This document shows positions 1 to 4,707 of a DNA stretch of 6,854 bases, piece by piece. The notes under the pieces are model-generated. The model was not told the DNA's origin and ran no database searches. It saw only the letters and a program-made list of their open reading frames with translations. The position numbers were made by a program, and so were the translations under genes. Every line of letters begins with the position of its first letter. Positions within the stretch are counted from its first letter, which is position 1. Origin of the DNA: Pseudomonadota bacterium (GTDB taxonomy: Bacteria > Pseudomonadota > Gammaproteobacteria > Pseudomonadales > Oleiphilaceae); NCBI GenBank assembly GCA_023430625.1, contig JAEZAA010000105.1, forward strand, positions 1 to 6,854, in the 5' to 3' direction.

Positions 1-6
1 CCTCTA

Positions 7-26
7 TCCCCCCTTGGCAGGGGGGA
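7..26. other. GC-rich hairpin downstream of endA
   Basis: Six C (8-13) face six G (20-25), and flanking T-A pairs can extend the stem to 8 bp with a 4-base loop. It lies 19 bases beyond the endA stop codon. On the endA strand it is not followed by a T tract, so it is a weak candidate for an intrinsic terminator. It could equally be a dispersed palindromic (REP-like) repeat or an RNA 3'-end stabiliser. Confidence 0.4.
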
Positions 27-44
27 GGTAAAGAACGCTCCTCG

Positions 45-1022
45 CTAATCCGGACAATTCCCTGCCACCCGATAGCCTGCCCGCTCTGCCTCCGCCGGCG
101 TCGCGAATTCCACGCGGTTGCGGGGGCTGACGCTGTCATAGCTGGGGCAGTCCGGGCGGTGGTAGACCTTGCTGTTCTTGTTGCCTCGAACAGCATGGGC
201 GTCTATTGGTGGTGTGGGCTTGGTCTCCTTATGTGGCGTCGGTGACGGCTGCACCGCCGGTTTGGCCGGCACTTGCGCCCGGCGATCCAGGCTCCATTGC
301 TGCGCACCGGTGACAAAAGGATTGGAGTGCCCCATGTGCTGGGCGATGCGCCGGTCGCGGGTGCGTTCCCAGTCGTCCACCGGGTCCAGCTTGTCCCAGG
401 CCAGAAACAGCTGTTGCTGCTGGCGTGACAAGCGCAGGTTGTAGCGGTCCGCCATGTAGAAATAGATGCGGGCAATGTCGCCTTTCACGCCGTCCCGTGG
501 TTCGGCGAGCCGGGCCTTGAAGTCGATCTCGATGGGACAGGCGCCGTAGCGGCTGGGCTCGCCGGGCAGCACGCCAAACTCGAAATCGCTGCGGTCGCTG
601 TTGACCTCGCCGACGGCCGGCACCAGGTTATGCATGTCGCCTTCCATCTCTCGGAACTCGGGGTCCGTGGACTTGCAGTTGCTGCGTCCGCCGTCCTTCC
701 AGCATTGGCGTTGGCGACCCAGCACGGAGGCGGGCACCACGTGTTCCCATTCGATCCAGCTGGCGCGCTTGGCGCTTTTGCGCACCTTGTAGCCGCAGCT
801 GGCGAGATCGGGCTTGTCGCCGCCCGAGCGGTTCCACTGGATCCGGCAGCCGCAGTAAAAGCTCTCGGGATGCTCGGCGTAGATCCGTTCGGCCAGACGC
901 TTGGACTCTTCGAAACTGGCCGGCGCGGCCTGGACCAGCGTGGCGCAAGCCAGCACGATCCAGAGGGTACGCAACCAGGGCCTGACGTTGTTGTGCCGAC
1001 GATGAACCGAGGGAGTGGACAT
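45..1022 (-). CDS. endA: Secreted endonuclease I (EndA/NucM family) with C-terminal His/Cys extension
   Basis: Non-specific periplasmic or secreted DNA/RNA endonuclease of the EndA family, 325 aa. Residues 1-33 form a signal peptide (Arg-rich start, hydrophobic stretch about 17-32, possible cleavage near QAA). The catalytic core spans about 36-245 and contains EWEHVVPAS (His94) and GDMHNLVPAVGEVN (His131, Asn141), the beta-beta-alpha metal signature of this family. Later blocks IARIYFYMADRYNLRLSRQQ and NPFV match the enteric EndA pattern, and the Cys residues suggest disulphides. E. coli EndA ends soon after this core. Here a Pro-rich linker (about 251-273) and a small domain with YHRPDCP (His288, Cys292) and a final NCPD (Cys323) follow. 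The ATG at 1022 is chosen because AGAGG sits 5 bases upstream; a GTG at 1028 has no useful ribosome site. A -10-like TAAAAT on the minus strand (1051-1056) lacks a clear -35. No functional link to the denitrification genes is apparent. Confidence 0.9.
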   Translation of the reverse strand: MSTPSVHRRHNNVRPWLRTLWIVLACATLVQAAPASFEESKRLAERIYAEHPESFYCGCRIQWNRSGGDKPDLASCGYKVRKSAKRASWIEWEHVVPASVLGRQRQCWKDGGRSNCKSTDPEFREMEGDMHNLVPAVGEVNSDRSDFEFGVLPGEPSRYGACPIEIDFKARLAEPRDGVKGDIARIYFYMADRYNLRLSRQQQQLFLAWDKLDPVDDWERTRDRRIAQHMGHSNPFVTGAQQWSLDRRAQVPAKPAVQPSPTPHKETKPTPPIDAHAVRGNKNSKVYHRPDCPSYDSVSPRNRVEFATPAEAERAGYRVAGNCPD

Positions 1023-1109
1023 AGGCACCTCTGCGGAGATTGATGCCTGAATTTTAGAGCAGTTGCCTGAAAACGCGCGGTCCGGTCCAGTACGTATGGC
1101 GAGTGGATG

Positions 1110-1194
1110 CTTCAGGTATTAGTGCTCTTCAGGTATTAGTGCGCTTCAGGTATTAGTGCTCTTCAGGAATTAAAGCGCTTCGGAAATCAGCGCG
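1110..1194. repeat. Tandem 17-bp repeat, five units
   Basis: Units start at 1110, 1127, 1144, 1161 and 1178. The first three read CTTCAGGTATTAGTGC followed by T, G and T. The fourth matches the first at 13 of 17 bases and the fifth at 11 of 17. The alternating last base hints at a 34-bp higher-order period. The array fills half of the endA-nnrS-like gap, and its last unit covers the nnrS-like stop codon (1187-1189), so degeneration increases toward the gene. It looks like slippage-born DNA; no role is evident. Confidence 0.85.
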
Positions 1195-2287
1195 CGCGAA
1201 AGCTGCTGGGCGCCGAGCGGCCGCGCAGCACGGCGGTGAGGCTGTTGAGCAGAAACAGCCCAATGGCCAATGCGTTGAGTGCGCCACCCCAGCCGCGCCA
1301 CTCCGGGCTGGCGGCGAGATCGCCGGCCACCCGCACCAGCAATGAGATCTGGAGCAGGGCGAAGTGCAGGTAGAAGCGCGGCCGGTAGGCCAGGTTCACT
1401 TTCAGCACGCTGGGCAGGATGATGGGCGCGTGGCCGAATACCATGCCGAAGACGAAGCCCAGGGTAATGGCATGCAGGGCGGCATCGAAGTAGAAGCCGC
1501 CCGGTTGCAGACCGCCATCCACGACTATTAGGACCCCGGCCAGCGCCAGCCAGCCATAGGCACTCAGCAGGCAAATGGCGATGAAACGGGTCAGACCGGC
1601 CATGCGCACGGTGCGTTTGGCGATGTCGTAACGGGCGAGCCAGAGGCTGAGCAGAATCAGCAACATCCCGAAGACCCAGGAGCCGGCCTCGGGCCAGCGG
1701 ATGCTGGCGGCGAGGCTGGCGAGTAAGAGTACCAGCAGGGCCGCGAATTGCCGTTGCACACGGGGTGGGGGCGCGAGAAAGCGGCTCAGTTCCAGCCGTT
1801 CGCCGGCGATGGTGAGAATCAGGAAACTCAGCCACCAGAGCCGGATTTGCATGGGTGCTCCGCCCAGCAGCCAGATCAGGGTACCCAGGCTCCAGCAACT
1901 GGCACCGAGGGCGAGGGTGGCGGTAAAGAGGGCGGGATGTTGGCGATAAACCTGCCAGGAGGCCGCGCTCAACACCAGGCTGGCGCCCAGATAGAATCCG
2001 GCGGCGCCCGCGATGGGAAGATCCGTCAGCAGGAGCAGTGTGCCGGCGCCGGCCAAGGCTGGCCCGGCATAGACCCAGAGGCGACCCAGGGCGACCGCCC
2101 GCTCCAGGCTGATGAGGGTGCCGAAGAAGCCGCAGATCATCAGCGCGCCGTGCTGCACCAGCAGGCTGGATGCGGCCTGGGCAAACCAGGGCCAGCCGAG
2201 CAGCCCCAGGCCCGCCGTCACCCCCAGCGCCAGGGCGAGAAAGCCCAGCAGCAGGAATGGCGCACGGTGCCTGGGATTGGTCAGCAT
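1187..2287 (-). CDS. NnrS-like multi-pass membrane protein
   Basis: A 366-aa, very hydrophobic inner-membrane protein with about 12 predicted helices and no signal peptide or soluble domain. Recognisable blocks are QHGALMICGFFGTLISLERAVALGR (split here as QHGALM from His46, then GFFGTL, then LERAVALG) and, near the C-terminus, ALHAITLGFVFGMVFGHAPI with His272 and His286. These membrane His residues could bind haem or copper, as known for NnrS, a protein of denitrifiers that relieves nitric oxide stress. The fit to NnrS is by overall type and gene context. The motifs differ from those I recall for classical NnrS, so a separate related family is possible. Start: ATG at 2287 with AAGAGG 7 bases upstream. 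It begins 19 bases after the DUF2249 stop, which indicates co-transcription. It is the last gene of the divergent set and is probably controlled by NsrR/FNR-type sites upstream of 3004. Confidence 0.65.
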   Translation of the reverse strand: MLTNPRHRAPFLLLGFLALALGVTAGLGLLGWPWFAQAASSLLVQHGALMICGFFGTLISLERAVALGRLWVYAGPALAGAGTLLLLTDLPIAGAAGFYLGASLVLSAASWQVYRQHPALFTATLALGASCWSLGTLIWLLGGAPMQIRLWWLSFLILTIAGERLELSRFLAPPPRVQRQFAALLVLLLASLAASIRWPEAGSWVFGMLLILLSLWLARYDIAKRTVRMAGLTRFIAICLLSAYGWLALAGVLIVVDGGLQPGGFYFDAALHAITLGFVFGMVFGHAPIILPSVLKVNLAYRPRFYLHFALLQISLLVRVAGDLAASPEWRGWGGALNALAIGLFLLNSLTAVLRGRSAPSSFRAR

Positions 2288-2306
2288 GGCATGGCCTCTT
2301 GTGTCC

Positions 2307-2594
2307 TCAGGCGCAGGAGCCGCAGCAGGACTGGCGGGTCAGTTTGACCTTCCAGAGCTCCGGCCCTTGCTGCAGGTACTCCCAGGCGACCTTGTGGCCG
2401 AATACATCCTCGAACTGATGCTTGAGCGGTCTGGGATCATGGTCGTTGACCAGGATTAGGGTATCGCCCGTGTCCAGCGCGCGGAAGCGGTCGAAGATCA
2501 GCGCATGGCGCTGAGCCGGTGGGATGGTCCGAACGTCGATGACATTGTCCGGAACGGATGGTGCGGGTTGGCAACCACAGCCACAGCCACTCAT
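2307..2594 (-). CDS. DUF2249 domain protein with Cys-rich termini
   Basis: Small cytoplasmic protein of 95 aa. The DUF2249 domain occupies about residues 18-87: VIDVRTIPPAQRH, a helix ending LDTGDTLILVNDHDPRPL (here residues 41-57 carry the LVNDHDP core), then WEYLQQGPELWKVKL. The fold is thought to resemble TusA/SirA sulphur carriers. Biochemistry for the family is scarce, but it recurs beside NO- and denitrification-related genes. Unusually, both ends are Cys-rich: Cys4, Cys6 and Cys8 as CGCGC, and Cys90, Cys91 and Cys94 as CCGSC. These six thiols could bind a metal or Fe-S cluster or take part in sulphur or NO chemistry; this is inference. The start at 2594 is well supported by GAGGAG 6 bases upstream. 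It lies between the DUF59 gene (86-base gap) and the NnrS-like gene (19-base gap). No convincing independent promoter was seen in the 86-base gap. Confidence 0.85.
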   Translation of the reverse strand: MSGCGCGCQPAPSVPDNVIDVRTIPPAQRHALIFDRFRALDTGDTLILVNDHDPRPLKHQFEDVFGHKVAWEYLQQGPELWKVKLTRQSCCGSCA

Positions 2595-2680
2595 AGGTCA
2601 CTCCTCAGTGCATGGTGTAATGAACGCGTTTGGTTGAGACAAATCGGTGTAAAACTTGGGTTAGTGCCCTGGTGTATCCG

Positions 2681-3004
2681 TCAGAACAGGCCCAATTGCA
2701 GGCGCGCGCGGTCCGACATCTTGGCGGGTGACCAGGCCGGCTCCCAGACCACGTCGATGCCGATGGGAATGTCGTAGCCCACCAGTTCCTGCAGGCGGGC
2801 CTCCACCTCGTCCTGGATATAGGGGCCCATGGGGCAGGCGGGGGAGGTCATGGTCATCACGATGTCCAACTGGGCATCACCAAGTTTGACGTCATAGATC
2901 AGCCCCAGATCCACGATGTTGATGCCGACTTCCGGGTCGATAACATCCTGCAGGGCTGCACGCACGGTATCGGTGGAAATCTGGTCGAGGCGGAGTTGGG
3001 ACAT
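2681..3004 (-). CDS. MIP18/DUF59 family Fe-S cluster assembly factor (SufT/PaaD-like)
   Basis: A 107-aa single-domain protein of the MIP18 (DUF59) family, whose members help mature Fe-S proteins (SufT, PaaD, eukaryotic CIA2). It carries the family landmarks: DPEVGINIVDLGLIYDV (Asp23, Glu25), TSPACPMGP with the conserved Cys57, and a C-terminal VVWEPAWSPAKMSDRARL. It is a stand-alone copy; no suf, isc or paa genes are visible nearby. Start: ATG at 3004 has AGAGA about 8 bases upstream and leaves a leader of about 30 bases from the predicted promoter. An in-frame ATG at 3028 (8 extra residues) has a poor ribosome site and would lie almost at the transcription start. It is first in the minus-strand set and divergent from nsrR. 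The likely job is repair or loading of Fe-S clusters damaged by NO, inferred from context. Confidence 0.85.
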   Translation of the reverse strand: MSQLRLDQISTDTVRAALQDVIDPEVGINIVDLGLIYDVKLGDAQLDIVMTMTSPACPMGPYIQDEVEARLQELVGYDIPIGIDVVWEPAWSPAKMSDRARLQLGLF

Positions 3005-3032
3005 GGGGATAATCTCTTTAAGGCGCATATGA

Positions 3033-3043
3033 TCTACATCTTT
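3033..3043 (-). promoter_or_regulatory. Possible NsrR half-site at the divergent operon start
   Basis: The minus strand reads AAGATGTAGAT, which matches 8 of 11 bases of the NsrR half-site AAGATGCATTT known from E. coli and relatives. It overlaps the end of the -10 element and the predicted transcription start (about 3035) of the DUF59-DUF2249-NnrS-like set, a position suited to repression. Confidence 0.35.
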
Positions 3044-3071
3044 TATAGCACCGGTAGACAGGTATAATCAA
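3042..3071 (-). promoter_or_regulatory. Sigma70-like promoter of the DUF59 operon
   Basis: On the minus strand TTGATT (3066-3071) and TATAAA (3042-3047) are separated by 18 bases, giving a predicted start near 3035, about 31 bases before the ATG at 3004. Each hexamer differs from consensus at only one or two positions. Confidence 0.55.
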
Positions 3072-3077
3072 TAACTC

Positions 3078-3088
3078 AAATGCATCTT
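3078..3088. promoter_or_regulatory. Probable NsrR half-site
   Basis: The minus strand reads AAGATGCATTT, a perfect match to the 11-base NsrR half-site as I know it. The partner arm expected after one spacer base (3066-3076) is poor, so this is a half-site, not a full palindrome. It lies between the two divergent promoters, beside the nsrR gene itself, which fits autoregulation and control of the support operon. Confidence 0.5.
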
Positions 3089-3091
3089 TAG

Positions 3092-3105
3092 TTGCGCTAG
3101 ATCAA
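3092..3105. promoter_or_regulatory. Degenerate FNR-type box
   Basis: TTGCGCTAGATCAA matches TTGAT-N4-ATCAA at 8 of 10 defined bases, with the right arm perfect. Its centre (3098.5) is about 38 bases before the predicted nsrR start and about 63 bases before the divergent start. These are close to the class II (-41.5) and class I (-61.5) positions known for FNR, so one site could serve both operons. It shares the nine bases TAGATCAAG with the perfect box upstream of nirK. Confidence 0.4.
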
Positions 3106-3124
3106 GCAGCGCGAAATCAGTTTG

Positions 3125-3130
3125 TATAAA
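3125..3130 (+). promoter_or_regulatory. -10 element of nsrR
   Basis: TATAAA lies 22 bases upstream of the nsrR ATG, predicting a very short leader starting near 3137. No good -35 hexamer is seen, which would fit a promoter that needs an activator at the FNR-like box. Confidence 0.4.
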
Positions 3131-3152
3131 GAAAAAGAGGGGGAGGCCGCAG

Positions 3153-3602
3153 ATGCGGTTGACGTTATTTTCCGACTACACCTTGCGCGTGTTGATGTAC
3201 CTGGGTGTGCATCGGGATGGCCTCTCGACCATCCATCAAATCGCCGAAGCCTATGGCATTTCCAAGAACCATCTGATGAAGGTGGTTCATTACCTGGCGC
3301 AGAATGGTTATCTCGAAACTGTGCGCGGCAAGGGGGGCGGTATCCGGCTGGCGCGCTTGCCGGCGGAGATCAATCTGGGGCAGGTGGTGCGACAAACCGA
3401 ACGGGATACCGTATTGGTGGAATGTTTTGGCGGCGAGCCGTCCTGCTGCCGGATCGTGTCGGCCTGTGATCTCAAGTTCATCCTCCAGCAAGCCGCCGAG
3501 GCCTTTTATGGCCACCTGGATCGTTTCACGCTGCAGGACCTCCTGGGGCGCGAGCGGGAGATGAAACCCTTGCTCGGTCTGATTGCGACATCTGCTGGTT
3601 AG
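3153..3602 (+). CDS. nsrR: NsrR, nitric-oxide-sensing Rrf2-family repressor
   Basis: A 149-aa Rrf2-family transcription factor of normal family length. The N-terminal winged helix covers about residues 1-75: MRLTLFSDYTLRVLMYLG, then a helix-turn-helix region near 27-50 (IHQIAEAYGISKNHLMKVVHYL), then a Gly-rich wing VRGKGGGIRLA. The cluster-binding segment has Cys91, Cys98/Cys99 and Cys105 in ECFGGEPSCCRIVSACDLK. Asp8 is present and corresponds to the non-Cys ligand known in Streptomyces NsrR. NsrR binds a [4Fe-4S] cluster; NO destroys it and relieves repression of NO-response genes. The FSDYTLRVL start and three-Cys spacing separate it from IscR. The ribosome site GGGAGG is 6 bases before the ATG. 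It is divergent from the DUF59 set and upstream of fnr on the same strand. Likely targets are the divergent operon, itself and perhaps nirK. The doubled Cys98-Cys99 leaves the exact middle ligand uncertain. Confidence 0.92.
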   Translation: MRLTLFSDYTLRVLMYLGVHRDGLSTIHQIAEAYGISKNHLMKVVHYLAQNGYLETVRGKGGGIRLARLPAEINLGQVVRQTERDTVLVECFGGEPSCCRIVSACDLKFILQQAAEAFYGHLDRFTLQDLLGREREMKPLLGLIATSAG

Positions 3603-3643
3603 ACCTGATGGCGGCCGGGTGGTAGATTGTCCGCAAATCGTCA

Positions 3644-3672
3644 CCAGTTCCGGCAGTTCCGGCCGGAAGTGG
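3644..3672. terminator. Hairpin after nsrR, built on a 9-bp tandem repeat
   Basis: CCAGTTCCGGC (3644-3654) pairs with GCCGGAAGTGG (3662-3672) with one mismatch, leaving a 7-base loop. The left arm comes from an exact tandem repeat AGTTCCGGC (3646-3654 and 3655-3663). It lies 41 bases after the nsrR stop. No T tract follows on the plus strand, so termination is possible but not assured. Confidence 0.4.
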
Positions 3673-3678
3673 GCGGAT

Positions 3679-3706
3679 TTGGATCATCGGGCGCGTTCAC
3701 TATGCT
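3679..3706 (+). promoter_or_regulatory. Possible sigma70 promoter of fnr
   Basis: TTGGAT (3679-3684) and TATGCT (3701-3706) are 16 bases apart, with 4 of 6 matches each, predicting a start near 3713. No FNR box overlaps it. A short inverted repeat TTCCG-CAT-CGGAA (3724-3736) lies in the leader. Confidence 0.35.
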
Positions 3707-3764
3707 AGGCTTGCAGAAGACGTTTCCGCATCGGAACTGCCACTAACCTGTAGAGATGTTATCT

Positions 3765-4526
3765 ATGTCGACCCGTTCGCAGACGGCCATCCCCGACTTT
3801 TCACTCAAAACGCTGAAGGCGGCCTGTTCCAACTGCAGCCTGAGTGAGTTATGTCTACCGCTGGGCCTGGCCGAGAACGATCTGAGCCAACTGGATCTGC
3901 TGATCAACCAGCGTATTACGGTGAAGCGTGGGGAGCATCTGTATCGCGCCGGCAGTCCGTTTGAATCGCTGTATGCCATTAAGCGCGGTTTCTTCAAGAC
4001 CCATGCCTTGACCGAAGATGGCCGCGAACAGGTGACGGGCTTTCAGATGACCGGCGAGATCATGGGGGTTGATGCCATCAGCACCGACAAGCATGCCTGC
4101 CACGCCACGGCGTTGGAAGACAGCGAGGTGTGCGAGATTCCCTTTGCGCGCCTGGAGGAGCTGATTCGCCAGATGCCGGCATTGCAGCGTCATTTTCATC
4201 GCATCATGAGCCGCGAGATCGTGCGTGACCAGAGCGTGATGATGTTGTTGGGCAACATGCGGGCCGAAGAGCGGGTGGCAGCCTTCCTGCTGAACCTGTC
4301 CCAGCGCTATGCAGCCCGTGGCTATTCCCCCAAAAGCTTTTACCTGCGCATGACCCGGGAAGAAATCGGCAGTTTCATGGGCATGAAACTGGAAACCGTC
4401 AGCCGCACCTTCTCCAAGTTGCAGGAGGAAGGCTACATCTCGGTGGAGCGCAAGCTGGTCACCATCACCGAGATGGACCGGCTGAAGTCACTCCTCTCCC
4501 AGTGTTCTCCTAAGCACCTGATCTGA
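3765..4526 (+). CDS. fnr: Fnr/Anr oxygen-responsive transcription regulator
   Basis: A Crp/Fnr-family regulator of 253 aa, close in length to E. coli FNR. The N-terminal cluster motif CSNCSLSELC gives Cys21, Cys24 and Cys30, and the fourth ligand is Cys123 in EVCEIPF. Together they hold the O2-labile [4Fe-4S] cluster that permits dimerisation and DNA binding under anoxia. A cyclic-nucleotide-like beta barrel spans about 45-135, then a long dimerisation helix, then a helix-turn-helix whose recognition helix reads LETVSR. Its Glu, Ser and Arg are the residues known to read TTGAT half-sites, which predicts binding to the perfect box before nirK. The first ATG (3756) has AGAG directly abutting it, whereas the ATG at 3765 has that element 9 bases upstream, so 3765 is preferred. 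It lies between nsrR and nirK and likely activates nirK under low oxygen. A Dnr-type NO sensor is excluded by the four Cys. Confidence 0.93.
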   Translation: MSTRSQTAIPDFSLKTLKAACSNCSLSELCLPLGLAENDLSQLDLLINQRITVKRGEHLYRAGSPFESLYAIKRGFFKTHALTEDGREQVTGFQMTGEIMGVDAISTDKHACHATALEDSEVCEIPFARLEELIRQMPALQRHFHRIMSREIVRDQSVMMLLGNMRAEERVAAFLLNLSQRYAARGYSPKSFYLRMTREEIGSFMGMKLETVSRTFSKLQEEGYISVERKLVTITEMDRLKSLLSQCSPKHLI

Positions 4527-4533
4527 CGTGATC

Positions 4534-4554
4534 GCGCCAGCCTGCTGCTGGCGC
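4534..4554 (+). terminator. Hairpin terminator candidate after fnr
   Basis: A perfect 8-bp stem GCGCCAGC/GCTGGCGC with a 5-base loop starts 7 bases after the fnr stop. The following TGTTGCC is only a poor U tract, so it may be a weak terminator or an mRNA 3'-end stabiliser. Confidence 0.5.
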
Positions 4555-4598
4555 TGTTGCCCCGGTACGTAGTTCCCGACATCCGCTCACACCTCAAG

Positions 4599-4614
4599 CT
4601 TGATTTAGATCAAG
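4599..4614. promoter_or_regulatory. Perfect FNR box of the nirK promoter
   Basis: TTGATTTAGATCAA (4600-4613) matches TTGAT-N4-ATCAA at all ten defined bases, and flanking C and G extend the arms to 6 bp. Its centre at 4606.5 is 41.5 bases before the predicted nirK transcription start (about 4648), the classical class II FNR activation position. The gene for the matching regulator lies just upstream. Confidence 0.88.
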
Positions 4615-4635
4615 AGTAAAAATTTATTTTCCATC

Positions 4636-4641
4636 TATCTT
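4636..4641 (+). promoter_or_regulatory. -10 element of nirK
   Basis: TATCTT matches TATAAT at 4 of 6 positions and is spaced from the FNR box as expected for an FNR-dependent class II promoter. No separate -35 hexamer is needed. The predicted start is near 4648, giving a leader of about 60 bases to the preferred ATG. Confidence 0.55.
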
Positions 4642-4657
4642 TACCTCAAGGACTCAA

Positions 4658-4675
4658 TGCATGCAGTGGCATGCA
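4658..4675. promoter_or_regulatory. Inverted repeat in the nirK leader
   Basis: TGCATGC and GCATGCA form a perfect 7-bp inverted repeat with spacer AGTG, about 10-27 bases downstream of the predicted transcription start. It could be an operator (it contains the ATGCAT core seen in NsrR sites, but the flanks do not match) or an RNA hairpin in the leader. An in-frame ATG at 4657 overlaps it. Confidence 0.5.
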
Positions 4676-4707
4676 ACCGACGCTTTCGTTCCCATGAGGT
4701 AACCGCT

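Noticed and set aside
1170..1898. Minus-strand open frame of 242 codons overlapping the NnrS-like gene
   Set aside because: It is an out-of-frame Arg/Pro-rich shadow of the membrane protein gene, with no ribosome site or recognisable domain.
1748..2347. Plus-strand open frame of 199 codons opposite the NnrS-like gene
   Set aside because: It is antisense, Gln/Gly-rich and runs into the DUF2249 gene, with no motif; GC-rich DNA gives such frames by chance.
2595..2680. Three GGTGTA copies and a possible TTGTCT-N17-TACACC promoter between the DUF59 and DUF2249 genes
   Set aside because: The repeats are only 6 bases and irregularly spaced, and the -10 match is poor; an internal promoter cannot be supported.
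3679..3690. TTGGATCATC as an FNR half-site upstream of fnr
   Set aside because: It lacks a proper right arm at the correct spacing, so autoregulation by Fnr is not supported here.
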